In this document: positions 18,042-26,409 of the stretch, piece after piece
Numbering within the stretch: position 1 is the stretch's first letter
Layout: each line of letters begins with the position of its first letter
Assembly: GCA_937928555.1 (NCBI GenBank)
Contig: CALFWR010000072.1
Location: forward strand, 1-64,000
Length of the DNA: 64,000 bases
From: an uncultured Pirellulaceae bacterium
Lineage (GTDB): Bacteria; Planctomycetota; Planctomycetia; Pirellulales; Pirellulaceae
Direction of reading: 5' to 3'
The notes under the pieces: generated by a model
What the model was told of the DNA's origin: nothing
Database searches by the model: none
Seen by the model: the letters and a program-made list of their open reading frames with translations, nothing else
Made by a program: the position numbers and the translations under genes

Positions 18042-19402
18042 GAGTAGCCCTCCATTCTCTGACGAACTTCCGCACCATACAGCCACGGACCAATGGAATC
18101 CGACCAGGCGATTCCTTTTTGCGTCAGCGTCAACCGATCATCGGTCCGCACTGCGAAACCCAACTCCAGCAACTGCGACAACTGCGGAAAATCGTCCAGC
18201 ACACTTTGGCCGAATCGTTGCTGGTACTCCTGTTCGCACATTCCTTCTGTGAGAAACAGCGAAAGAATCAAATGGCGGCGACGGATTTCATTTTCATCCA
18301 ACTCGATCCCAAACTCAACGTTCGCAAGCTCATCCTCAGACTGCCCGACGTAATGCTGCACAATTGCAGAGATCGCCCGCTGACGAACTCCGTACCGGGA
18401 ACCATAGTGCAGTTTGCCAGTATAAGACCGCGATCCACACCCCAGCCCAACCATTGCGTCCTCCTGGCATCGATAGTCCGACTTGTGCGAACTCGACGGC
18501 AAGGGCTTGCGAAACATCCGCATCGAAACCTGCTGGTACCCTCGCTGCAGCAACCGGTCTCGCCCGGCATGATACAAATCCAGACGGTGCCGGTCCTGAA
18601 CCGGTGACGCTTTGCGGCGGCGGGAAAGCCCCGTCAGTTCGCGAACGTAGAGCGGATAGAGATAGACTTCTTCCGGATCACAGTCGATCGTTCGTTCCAC
18701 CGAATCCAGCCACGAGTCGGCAGTCTGCCCGGAAGCGCCGTAAATCAAATCCAGATTCATGATCGGGAAGTCCAGCTTTTTGATCTGCTCGATTGAACCC
18801 ATCACCGTCGCAAGATCCTGTGGCCTTCCCATTGCTCCAACGTCTTTGCCATCGAAACTTTGCACGCCCATGCTCACGCGATCAACGCCAAAATCCTTCA
18901 TCTGTTTTAGCTTTGCCGCATCCACCGTCGCGGGAGACACTTCCATCGAAACCGGCAATCTCTGACCGCTAACACGTAGCACTTCATTCAGCGTCGTAAA
19001 AAGCGATTCCAGCTCCGAGCCATTCAAATAAGTCGGCGTTCCCCCGCCGATCGCGATTTGGCCGAAGCTTGCATCCGGCAACTGCTCGCGCAACACCGTC
19101 GCTTCACGCTGGAACGCAGCCAACCAATCACGAGGTAGATCCGCATCGGGTTGCGAGAGCGTAAACAGGTTACAGAACCCGCAGCGGAACTCACAAAATG
19201 GAACGTGAACGTAGAGAAACAAAGAGTCCTGCGGTTCGTCGCGCCAAACATCCTCAAGTGATCGAGCGGGCAAATTTCGGTACGCCGTCTTGTGCGGATA
19301 CGAGTAACAGTAGCCAACGTACGGCCCTTGCTGCAGAAACGTTTCCAGATCGCGATCGACCCGGTGAGTCACCTGGCTGTTGGGGCTGTTGGGAGCGGTC
19401 AA
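18026..19402 (-). CDS. STM4012-type radical SAM protein (HemN-like)
   Basis: A 458-residue coproporphyrinogen-dehydrogenase-like radical SAM protein. The cluster motif VHVPFCEFRCGFCNLFT has Cys70, Cys74 and Cys77. IAIGGGTPTYLN, MEVSPATVDAAKL and VSMGVQSF are the SAM-binding HemN-type elements. A HemN_C-like C-terminal region ends LTLTQKGIAWSDSIGPWL. The architecture and the flanking partners match the STM4012 family. It is not a haem enzyme by context, and its substrate is unknown. Its ATG overlaps the STM4013-type stop as ATGA, indicating translational coupling. Confidence 0.88.
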   Translation of the reverse strand: MTAPNSPNSQVTHRVDRDLETFLQQGPYVGYCYSYPHKTAYRNLPARSLEDVWRDEPQDSLFLYVHVPFCEFRCGFCNLFTLSQPDADLPRDWLAAFQREATVLREQLPDASFGQIAIGGGTPTYLNGSELESLFTTLNEVLRVSGQRLPVSMEVSPATVDAAKLKQMKDFGVDRVSMGVQSFDGKDVGAMGRPQDLATVMGSIEQIKKLDFPIMNLDLIYGASGQTADSWLDSVERTIDCDPEEVYLYPLYVRELTGLSRRRKASPVQDRHRLDLYHAGRDRLLQRGYQQVSMRMFRKPLPSSSHKSDYRCQEDAMVGLGCGSRSYTGKLHYGSRYGVRQRAISAIVQHYVGQSEDELANVEFGIELDENEIRRRHLILSLFLTEGMCEQEYQQRFGQSVLDDFPQLSQLLELGFAVRTDDRLTLTQKGIAWSDSIGPWLYGAEVRQRMEGYSWDSA

Positions 19403-20232
19403 GTCGCGTCCTCCGAATTTGAACTGCCTGCAACAACAAAATCCGCATAAGGAACATCGCCGATCACCGGATGATTCCAGCGATGGCCGACTCTGCCCTG
19501 TTCGCCGTACGCGGTACCGTGATCGCTACACGCAATCACAAACCACGGATCGCTTCCTGTGATAACAGCAAACAAATTTGCCAGTGCGCCATCGACGACT
19601 GCCAACGCTGCCGCCTGGCTTTCAATAGAATCCTCCGTCGCGCCGGGCAGGTAAAAGTGGTTCGGTTGGTGAAGCGCAGAGAAGTTGATAAAGACAAAAA
19701 GCCGTTGGCCAGGCTTTCGGTCTTGCACGATCTTCATCGCCAACTCGACCTGGTTGGTGGCGGACTGGGGACACGTCACCCCGAGACTTTGTTCCCAGTA
19801 ACTGTGTTGAAAAAGACCCGGCAGCACCTTTCCCAGAGCCGTTGCCTTGTTGAAAAAACCGACGCCGCCAATGCAATGCGTTTGGTAGCCACGATTCGCC
19901 AGACCTTCGACAATGGTTGCTTCTTCGAAAACGCAGGTGTTCTGACCGGTCGTTTCGCTTCCCGGAAACGCCGTCGCAAAAAGCCGCATCTGGTTTTCAG
20001 GGTCGAGCGAGGTTGGCAAAAAGCCCGCGAAAAACGCATGATGGGCCGCGTAGGTAAAATTTGCTGGCGAATGCCGCCGCTCCCAACCGCCAGGACCGAT
20101 TAGCCGCGACAGCGTCGGGGTGCTTCCGGCTTTCGCTGCCCGCTGGGCCACATCAAATCGGAGCGTATCGAAGGTAAGCATCAATACGTCATGCGTCCCG
20201 ATCACTTGGTTCATTGAACGACTTTGGGACAT
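19399..20232 (-). CDS. STM4013-type alkaline-phosphatase-superfamily hydrolase
   Basis: A 277-residue cytoplasmic hydrolase with a sulfatase/phosphatase fold. Metal-binding motifs are VLMLTFDTLRFDVA near the start, the likely Thr nucleophile in SPANFTYAAHHAFFAGF, and the C-terminal ACSDHGTAYGEQGRVGHRW with Asp/His ligands. There is no signal peptide, unlike most true sulfatases. It matches the STM4013/SEN3800 family by motif and context. It is first gene of the minus-strand arm and coupled to the STM4012-type gene. An in-frame ATG at 20214 is an alternative start. Confidence 0.87.
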   Translation of the reverse strand: MSQSRSMNQVIGTHDVLMLTFDTLRFDVAQRAAKAGSTPTLSRLIGPGGWERRHSPANFTYAAHHAFFAGFLPTSLDPENQMRLFATAFPGSETTGQNTCVFEEATIVEGLANRGYQTHCIGGVGFFNKATALGKVLPGLFQHSYWEQSLGVTCPQSATNQVELAMKIVQDRKPGQRLFVFINFSALHQPNHFYLPGATEDSIESQAAALAVVDGALANLFAVITGSDPWFVIACSDHGTAYGEQGRVGHRWNHPVIGDVPYADFVVAGSSNSEDAT

Positions 20233-20277
20233 CGAAAGCTTTTAGCGGACAACGAGCACGAAACGACAGCTTGGATT

Positions 20278-20286
20278 TGATATACT
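20278..20286 (+). promoter_or_regulatory. Candidate extended -10 promoter for the plus-strand arm
   Basis: TGATATACT fits an extended -10 (TGn plus TATACT) in the 89-base divergent space between the STM4013-type gene and the 104-residue protein gene. Initiation would fall about 30 bases before the ATG at 20322. No good -35 is visible. It is a consensus match only. Confidence 0.4.
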
Positions 20287-20321
20287 TTCACCAGCCACAA
20301 TTCAAGGTTGCAAGGTAACAA

Positions 20322-20636
20322 ATGTTGTATCGACACGGCGATGTGCTGGTTCAAAAAGTTGACGAAATCCCCCAGACGGCGAAGAAGGCCAGGCACGTGA
20401 CGTTGGCCGAAGGAGAAGTGACCGGTCACAGCCACCGCATCAAGGAACCCGGTGCCGCCGAGTTGTTCGTGCACAACAAGGGCCGAGCGGACGAACTGAG
20501 GTACCTTTCGGTCAACCATGAAATCGCCACCTTGATCCATCAGGAGCACGGCGCGATCGAATTGCCGGGCGGCATCTACAAGGTTTGGCGGCAACGGGAG
20601 TACACGCCCGAGCGGATCATCACCGTCAGAGATTGA
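20322..20636 (+). CDS. Small conserved protein partnered with the LRR-DUF6745 gene
   Basis: A 104-residue soluble protein, beta-rich by appearance: MLYRHGDVLVQKVDEIP, then LAEGEVTGHSHRI, ATLIHQEHGAIELPGGIY and the end YKVWRQREYTPERI. I recall this compact family (GDVL, GE-TGH-H, EEH, LP-G-Y-V-RQREYTP) lying next to DUF6745 proteins in several phyla; no function is known. The conserved His residues suggest metal or ligand binding, which is inference. It is the first gene of the plus-strand arm and 40 bases before the LRR-DUF6745 gene. Confidence 0.78.
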   Translation: MLYRHGDVLVQKVDEIPQTAKKARHVTLAEGEVTGHSHRIKEPGAAELFVHNKGRADELRYLSVNHEIATLIHQEHGAIELPGGIYKVWRQREYTPERIITVRD

Positions 20637-20676
20637 CTTCCACGAGAACGTTTTCCGCTTTGACAGGAGCTTGAGT

Positions 20677-21627
20677 TTGCCCGCAGACAAAAAAGTTACA
20701 CCCGCCGTTGCCAAAGCAATGATCGCCGAGGGTTCCGCGCCCGATGGACTGGCGGTGTCGGGAACGTTGGACCTTTCGGACCTCGACAAACCGTTTCAGC
20801 TTCCCAGCGGACTCACCTGCTTTGAGCTTATTGCCAGTGGGACGCAGATTGAAAAACTGCCCAATATAAACGTCGAATTCGCCATTACGCTCGACAACTG
20901 CCATCTTCTGACATCGCTTCCGCAAGGGCTCAAAACCGGAACGCTCAGCATTCGCAACTGCGGTTCGCTTACGGCGCTGCCGGAGGGACTGGACGTCTGG
21001 TACCTCGACGCGTCGGGTTGCTCTGCGCTCTCAACGCTTCCCAACACGGGAACCCTTGGCAGGGGCGACGTCAACTTTTCGGGCTGCTCGAACCTGACAC
21101 AATTTCCCAATTCGATGGGGCCCGTTTCCACATTGAACCTCAGTGACTGCTCTGGCATAGTCGGACTGCCGGAGAAACTTCGCATCAACCTATGGATCGA
21201 TATCGGTGGCAGCGGCCTGGTGTCACTGTCAGAATCACAGCGACAAATCGGGCTGCGATGGCGAGGCGTTCCACTGGACTATGAAACCGCGTTTCACCCA
21301 AAATCGATTCGTGTTGAAAAGGTCTTACAAGAAAGCAACACTGAAAAACGTCGTGTGCTGATCGAGCGGATGGGCTACGACCGGTTCATGACCGAAGCCA
21401 AAGCCGAGAGGCTGGACAAAGACACCGACCCCGGAGGCGAGCGCGAACTCCTGAAGGTCAAACTTACAGGCGACGAGGACATGGTTTGCCTTTCGTGCTT
21501 TTGCCCTTCGACGCAGCGGCACTATTTCCTGCGTGTTCCTCCGGCGACCCAAACCTGCCACCAGGCTGCGGCGTGGATGGCGGGCTTTGACGATCCTGCC
21601 AAATACAAACCCGTTATCGAGACTTGA
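20677..21627 (+). CDS. Leucine-rich-repeat protein with DUF6745-like C-terminus
   Basis: About 317 residues. Residues 25-180 are six or so irregular LRR-like repeats of roughly 20 residues with an L-x(2)-C/S-x(2)-L-x(2)-LP pattern (DNCHLLTSLPQGL, RNCGSLTALPEGL, SGCSALSTLPN, SGCSNLTQFPN, SDCSGIVGLPEKL). The C-terminus (about 215-317) has RRVLIERMGYDRFMTEA, HYFLRVPPATQTCHQAAAWM and YKPVIET, which I associate with DUF6745. The TTG at 20677 is seven bases after an AGGAG; a second TTG at 20671 is closer than usual spacing allows. It is cytoplasmic. The role is unknown; the repeats suggest protein-protein binding. Confidence 0.8.
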   Translation: MPADKKVTPAVAKAMIAEGSAPDGLAVSGTLDLSDLDKPFQLPSGLTCFELIASGTQIEKLPNINVEFAITLDNCHLLTSLPQGLKTGTLSIRNCGSLTALPEGLDVWYLDASGCSALSTLPNTGTLGRGDVNFSGCSNLTQFPNSMGPVSTLNLSDCSGIVGLPEKLRINLWIDIGGSGLVSLSESQRQIGLRWRGVPLDYETAFHPKSIRVEKVLQESNTEKRRVLIERMGYDRFMTEAKAERLDKDTDPGGERELLKVKLTGDEDMVCLSCFCPSTQRHYFLRVPPATQTCHQAAAWMAGFDDPAKYKPVIET

Positions 21628-21651
21628 TCAGTTTTTTTAAGGAGACATTTC

Positions 21652-22851
21652 ATGGCAGCCAGAAAGTTTGAATACTCTGACAGCAAGTCCCACAAGTTTT
21701 GGCACATCGAAATATCGGGAAACCTGATCACGACGACTTACGGTCGGATTGGAACCGACGGACAAAGCAAAACCAAAGAACTCGCTGACGATGCGGCAGC
21801 CCAAAAAGAGTACGACAAGCTGATCAAACAAAAGACCAGCAAGGGCTACGAAGAAGTTGGCTCCGGGGCGGACCAGGGCGATTCCGCTGACGGATTGAAG
21901 TCGATGATGTTTTCAACGACCAGCGACGGGAACTTCGAACACCTGAAAACCTTTATCGGCCACCGCGTGATCGATTACAAATCGGAAAAATCGATCAAAA
22001 AAGGAGATCAGGTCTACGCGATTCGAATGTCCTGGGATGACGAAGACGTCAGCTTTGACGAACTGTTCAGCTCCTATCTCCAGTCCGATGGTCCGGCCAA
22101 TACAGTCGGGCTGGTGATCGGCAACTGGTCGCTGGAGGAGCCCACCAATCCCGTCGAGATCGTGAACAAACTGTGCGCCAATAAAGACAAATTCGGAAAG
22201 CTCGTGGCGATCTTTTTCGGCGACATCGAGATGGAAGAGAGCGAAGTTTCTTGGATCGAACAGTGCAGCCTGACGCCGATACTGGATGCATTTCCGAATC
22301 TGGAAATGCTTCGCGTCCGAGGTGCCAACGGCCTTGGATTCCCCAAAGCCAAACACAAAAAACTCAGAGCGTTTGCAATCGAATCAGGCGGCATGGGCAG
22401 TGAACTGGCCAAACAGGTTTGCCAAGCCGATTTCCCCAATCTCGAACATCTGGAACTCTGGCTGGGCACGCCGAACTACGGCGGGGACTGTCGGCCCAAT
22501 GACCTTCAACCGATCCTCGCAGCAAAGGCATTTCCAAAACTGAAGTACCTTGGTTTGCGGAATTCGGAGATTGCGGATGATATCGCCGGTGTGATCGTGA
22601 ACAGTCCTCTGCTGAAGAAACTCGATACGTTCGATCTTTCGCTGGGGACGCTTTCTGATGAAGGCGGCAACGCGCTGCTTTCACTCACCGACAGCATCAA
22701 CCTGAAGCGTTTGAATCTGAATCATCATTTCCTTTCCAATGACATGGTCAAGAAAGTGAAGAAGCTTCCGTTCACCATCAGCGTATCGGACAAACAGGAA
22801 CCCGAGGATTGGGGCGACGGCGAATTCAGGTTCGTGGCAATCAGTGAATAG
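21652..22851 (+). CDS. WGR-domain fusion to an STM4015-type leucine-rich-repeat protein
   Basis: A 399-residue protein. Residues 1-72 are a WGR domain (KFWHIEISGNLITTTYGRIG then TDGQ), with Tyr in place of the eponymous Trp. Residues 95-399 match the STM4015 family: HLKTFIGHRVIDY, an IGNWSLEEP stretch, LVAIFFGDIEMEESEVSWI, LEMLRVRGANGL, AFAIESGGMG, HLELWLGTPNYGGD, LGLRNSEIADDIA, FDLSLGTLSDEGG and the end GEFRFVAISE. A strong AAGGAGA precedes the ATG. It overlaps the ATP-grasp gene by eight bases. The WGR fusion is the notable difference; WGR domains elsewhere (PARP, MolR) bind nucleic acid. Confidence 0.88.
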   Translation: MAARKFEYSDSKSHKFWHIEISGNLITTTYGRIGTDGQSKTKELADDAAAQKEYDKLIKQKTSKGYEEVGSGADQGDSADGLKSMMFSTTSDGNFEHLKTFIGHRVIDYKSEKSIKKGDQVYAIRMSWDDEDVSFDELFSSYLQSDGPANTVGLVIGNWSLEEPTNPVEIVNKLCANKDKFGKLVAIFFGDIEMEESEVSWIEQCSLTPILDAFPNLEMLRVRGANGLGFPKAKHKKLRAFAIESGGMGSELAKQVCQADFPNLEHLELWLGTPNYGGDCRPNDLQPILAAKAFPKLKYLGLRNSEIADDIAGVIVNSPLLKKLDTFDLSLGTLSDEGGNALLSLTDSINLKRLNLNHHFLSNDMVKKVKKLPFTISVSDKQEPEDWGDGEFRFVAISE

Positions 22852-24007
22852 ACGCTGCCTGAAACACATTTTGCTTTGCAATCCGGAGAACCGCCGCGCA
22901 AGCCTGTTTCAGAACGCACTCGCGTCTCAATCGGCCGACCCGGCGGCGGTTGTGTCGTGGCGGGACTATTTACACAGCCCTCGACGGTTAACGGATTTGG
23001 TTGACGACCGATCGAATCAGGTTTTGCGCATCGATTCGCCGGGTGAAAACCATCACGTTGATTGCGAATTGATTGCCCGAGGGGCTCAAGGCCGTGAGAA
23101 TGGGGCAGCATCTGATGTCGCGATCACAGCCAACGAAGCGCGGCAGCTACCGTTTGATCGCGGTAGAATTCGGTATCTTGGGCAGTGGTATCGGGGTTTG
23201 CAGCACGTACTCCTTGAACTGGAAAAGCAATTGCCGTCGTGTCGTTTTTACAACCACCCGGCAGACATCGCGCTGATGTTCGACAAAATCGCCTGCCATG
23301 CGGCATTGCAAGAACTGGGTCTACCGGTGGTAGAGTCCATCGGCGCAGTTGGAAACCTGGCCGAAATTCTCGCAGCGATGGAAGCTCGAAACTGGAAGCG
23401 GGTTTTCATCAAGCCGGCTCACGGTTCGTCGGCATCGGGAGTTATTGCCCTGAAGGTATCTGACACTGGTCTTTCGGCGCTGACCACCGTCGAACTGGAC
23501 AGCGATCCACGGCGTGGCCCGTCTTTTTACAACAACTTGAAATTACGAAACTATTCGAACCATCCGGACGTCCAACAGGTTGTTAACTTTATCTGCCAGC
23601 AACGTGCTTACGTAGAAAAATGGCTTCCCAAGGCGTCACAGGACGGCAGGAACTTTGATCTGCGAGTCATGGTGATTGATGGCCAGGCACGTCATACGGT
23701 CGTCCGCAGCAGCAAACATCCGATCACCAACTTGCATCTCGGGAATCGACGTGGCGACCTGGAGCGACTGGTCCAGCAGATGGGTGAACAAAACTGGCAT
23801 CGCGCGAAACAGGTTGCCGAAGAATCGGTTCGGGTCGTCCCCCGGTCGCACGCTGTGGGCGTGGACCTGTTGCTCTTGCCGGGCAGCTTCGAACCGAAGA
23901 TTGTGGAACTCAACGCCTTCGGCGACCTTTTGCCAAACGTGTTTCATGACGGGCTGGACGTCTGGGAATCGCAGATCGCGACAATGGTTTCTAAGTATCG
24001 CCCGTGA
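22844..24007 (+). CDS. STM4014-type ATP-grasp protein
   Basis: A 387-residue soluble protein starting at a GTG inside the end of the STM4015-type gene (eight-base overlap). The N-terminal pre-ATP-grasp region includes VVSWRDYLHSP and LRIDSPGENHHVDCELIARG, a motif I associate with STM4014. ATP-grasp elements are FDKIACHAAL, the nucleotide-binding VFIKPAHGSSASGVIAL, NFDLRVMVIDG and the metal-binding end VELNAFGDLLPN. It should form an amide or thioester-type bond on an unknown carboxylate using ATP. It is last gene of the plus-strand arm; the ABC permease genes follow after 129 bases. Confidence 0.87.
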   Translation: MNRRCLKHILLCNPENRRASLFQNALASQSADPAAVVSWRDYLHSPRRLTDLVDDRSNQVLRIDSPGENHHVDCELIARGAQGRENGAASDVAITANEARQLPFDRGRIRYLGQWYRGLQHVLLELEKQLPSCRFYNHPADIALMFDKIACHAALQELGLPVVESIGAVGNLAEILAAMEARNWKRVFIKPAHGSSASGVIALKVSDTGLSALTTVELDSDPRRGPSFYNNLKLRNYSNHPDVQQVVNFICQQRAYVEKWLPKASQDGRNFDLRVMVIDGQARHTVVRSSKHPITNLHLGNRRGDLERLVQQMGEQNWHRAKQVAEESVRVVPRSHAVGVDLLLLPGSFEPKIVELNAFGDLLPNVFHDGLDVWESQIATMVSKYRP

Positions 24008-24136
24008 GCCGTTGGCCGTGCCGGAACGTGCAAAGTCGCTCCAAATCGGGTGATCAGCTTCACGACCGCGTCAGTGGCATTGTATTTTCCCGGGTTCAGC
24101 CAACAATCCTGCTCTGAACTTTGCCCAAGACAATCG

Positions 24137-25012
24137 ATGAGCACTGCCACTACACAACCAGAAACCAGGCTTTCACTCTCCCGACGCGGTCGTGTGTGGT
24201 GGACTTTTTTTCAGGTCGCCATCAATGAACGCTTGGTCTATCGCGGCGATTTCATGATCGGGACGCTGATGCGATTCCTGCCGACGTTGACGCAGATCTT
24301 TCTCTGGTGGGCAATTTACGACGTGGTGGCGAACAAAGGATCAAATTCGATTGCCAGCTATCGCTACGGTGACATGGTGGCCTATTACCTGATGGTCACA
24401 ATCAGCCGGGCGTTTTCCAGCATGCCAGGACTGACTCGGGGAATCGCCACCCAGGTTCGTAGCGGCGAAATCAAAAAGTTTCTCATTCAGCCAATCGACA
24501 TGGTGGGTTGCCTGCTGGTCCAGCGCGTCGCGCACAAACTGGTTTACTACCTGATCGCCACGCTACCGTTTGCGTTGGTGTTTTTCCTCTGTCGGCAGTT
24601 TTTCATCGAAGGCTGGCCTTCGGGCGAAGTGTTGCTGGTGTTTTTCGCCTCGCTGGTTCTGGCGTTTTTGCTGGGCTTCTTTTTGGAAGCCGCCATCGGG
24701 ATGGTGTCGTTCTGGTTCCTGGAAGTAACCGCCCTGACGTTCATCTACATGCTGATGAGCTTTTTTCTCTCGGGGCACATGTTTCCGCTTGAACTGCTGC
24801 CCGAATCGCCGGTGAATGTTCGAGCGATCGTCGAGTTTTTTCCGTTCAAGTACCTGGCCTATTTTCCTGCTGCGGTCTTTTTGGGGAAAGTCGAAGGCGC
24901 CGACCTGTATCGCGGCCTGGCGATTGAAACCGCGTGGGTGGTGTTCTTCATCGTGCTTACCCGGGTGATGTGGTGGCGTGGCGTGAAGCGGTACAGCGGT
25001 TACGGAGGATAA
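24137..25012 (+). CDS. ABC-2 type exporter, permease subunit 1
   Basis: A 291-residue membrane protein with about six transmembrane helices and a cytoplasmic N-terminus (TFFQVAINERLVYRGDFMIG). The short conserved loop RSGEIKKFLIQPIDM resembles the coupling loop of COG4587-type (ABC2_membrane_6) permeases. It ends nine bases before the second permease ATG, so the two are co-translated. The ATG at 24137 is chosen over an upstream frame start at 24050 that would add 29 non-conserved residues. It probably works with the ATPase at 15999-17015. Confidence 0.85.
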   Translation: MSTATTQPETRLSLSRRGRVWWTFFQVAINERLVYRGDFMIGTLMRFLPTLTQIFLWWAIYDVVANKGSNSIASYRYGDMVAYYLMVTISRAFSSMPGLTRGIATQVRSGEIKKFLIQPIDMVGCLLVQRVAHKLVYYLIATLPFALVFFLCRQFFIEGWPSGEVLLVFFASLVLAFLLGFFLEAAIGMVSFWFLEVTALTFIYMLMSFFLSGHMFPLELLPESPVNVRAIVEFFPFKYLAYFPAAVFLGKVEGADLYRGLAIETAWVVFFIVLTRVMWWRGVKRYSGYGG

Positions 25013-25020
25013 CGCCAACG

Positions 25021-25863
25021 ATGCACTCGCCGTCCTACTTGAAAGTCTTCCTCACGTTCGCCCGCAATTCGCTGGTCCGCGACATGTCGTTCCGGCTGAA
25101 CTTTATTTTGCAGTGCCTCTCGTCGCTGTCGTGGGCGATGATGAACTTCCTGCTGTTCAAAATCATCTACCAGCACACCGAATCGATCGGCAACGGAACC
25201 GGCTGGTTCGAGAACGAGTTCTTTGTGTTTCTGGGAACGATCTGGATCATCAATTCCTTTATCCAGACGTTTTTTATGCTCAACGCGGAAGAGTTTTCGG
25301 AACTGATCCGCACCGGCAACCTCGACTTTGCCTTGCTCAAGCCAATCGACACGCAGTTTTTGGTGTCTTTCCCAAAAGTCAACTGGGCGCAGATCCCCAA
25401 CGGCCTGCTGGGTCTGGGGCTGGTGATCTATTCCGTTGGCCAGCTAATGACAACACGAGGCATTTCGATTGGTCCGTGGGAGATTTTCCTGTACGGATTC
25501 TTTTTGCTGTGCGGCGTGGCGGTGATGTACAGCGTGATGATTATCCTTGCATCGACCAGCATTTGGCTGGGACGCAACCAGAACCTGTACACATTCTGGT
25601 TCTACATTACGAACTTTTACCGCTACCCGATGGAGATCTATCAGCGCAGTGGAATCGGGATGGCGCTCTGGGGCACGTTTACGTTTGTGGTACCGATCCT
25701 GGTGGTCTCCAACGTCCCAGCCCGGGTGTTGGCTCAGCCGCTCGAAAGGGGATGGTTTCACTGGCAGTCGGCGTACGCGATCGTTGCCGCGGTGGGTTCG
25801 GTGATGGCCAGCCGCTGGGTCTTCAAGAAGGCACTGCTCAGCTACCGCAGCGCGAGTTCTTAG
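25021..25863 (+). CDS. ABC-2 type exporter, permease subunit 2
   Basis: A 280-residue membrane protein with about six helices. It starts MHSPSYLKVFLTFARNSL and contains the loop ELIRTGNLDFALLKPIDTQF, equivalent to the RSGEIKKFLIQPID loop of subunit 1. It ends RWVFKKALLSYRSASS, the C-terminal pattern of COG3694-type permeases. It would form a heterodimer with subunit 1. An in-frame start at 24934 lies within the previous gene and is rejected. Confidence 0.85.
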   Translation: MHSPSYLKVFLTFARNSLVRDMSFRLNFILQCLSSLSWAMMNFLLFKIIYQHTESIGNGTGWFENEFFVFLGTIWIINSFIQTFFMLNAEEFSELIRTGNLDFALLKPIDTQFLVSFPKVNWAQIPNGLLGLGLVIYSVGQLMTTRGISIGPWEIFLYGFFLLCGVAVMYSVMIILASTSIWLGRNQNLYTFWFYITNFYRYPMEIYQRSGIGMALWGTFTFVVPILVVSNVPARVLAQPLERGWFHWQSAYAIVAAVGSVMASRWVFKKALLSYRSASS

Positions 25864-26409
25864 TCCGCAGAGCCACCCTTGCGATAAACATCACCTTCCT
25901 TACCTCCGAGAGGGCCGAGAGGGTGTTCAGGGGTATTCAGAGCGTTCTCTTTGTCGTGAGAAGATTCGCATTCGCAACCGTTTTGGGGTGGCATGAGCGG
26001 GGGTGAAGCCGGCGTGGGCTTGACCTAAATTCCGGATCTGCGGGTATTCAGGGATAGAAGGCTTTCCAACTGTCCGGCTGTACTGATGTCCGATTACCGG
26101 TTGGATTAGCTTGCAAATTGCGTCGAAAAGTTCCGAGTAAGCCCAATTCCAGCGGATGCCATGCAGTGGGTCTGTCCCTCACGGCGGGACCGCAAACTTG
26201 CTTTGGCGTTGTTTTCGAGCAAAATTGGTTGAAAACGCGGGCGAAAAAGTGGGATTCGAGGCTGGCAAGTTATACTGCATTGACGAACTCTGCTGGTGGG
26301 AGAAAGTCTCGGGTCTCAAAATGGCCCGGCGTTCACCCGTTGAGGACACAACTGGATCACACTACGCGATAACTCGCCTGATTGGGCAATCGACACGGAG
26401 CTACACACG
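25864..26409 (+). other. Non-coding stretch between the permease operon and the HTH protein
   Basis: About 546 bases with short open frames in several frames but none with coding character or an RBS. No tRNA, terminator with T-run or repeat copy was found. It probably contains the promoter of the acidic HTH protein gene, which I cannot place. Confidence 0.5.

Noticed and set aside
26030-26060. Possible sixth copy of the inverted-repeat element near CCGGATCTGCGGGTATTC
   Set aside because: Only CCGGAT and ATTC match; no second end or 5-bp duplication is present.
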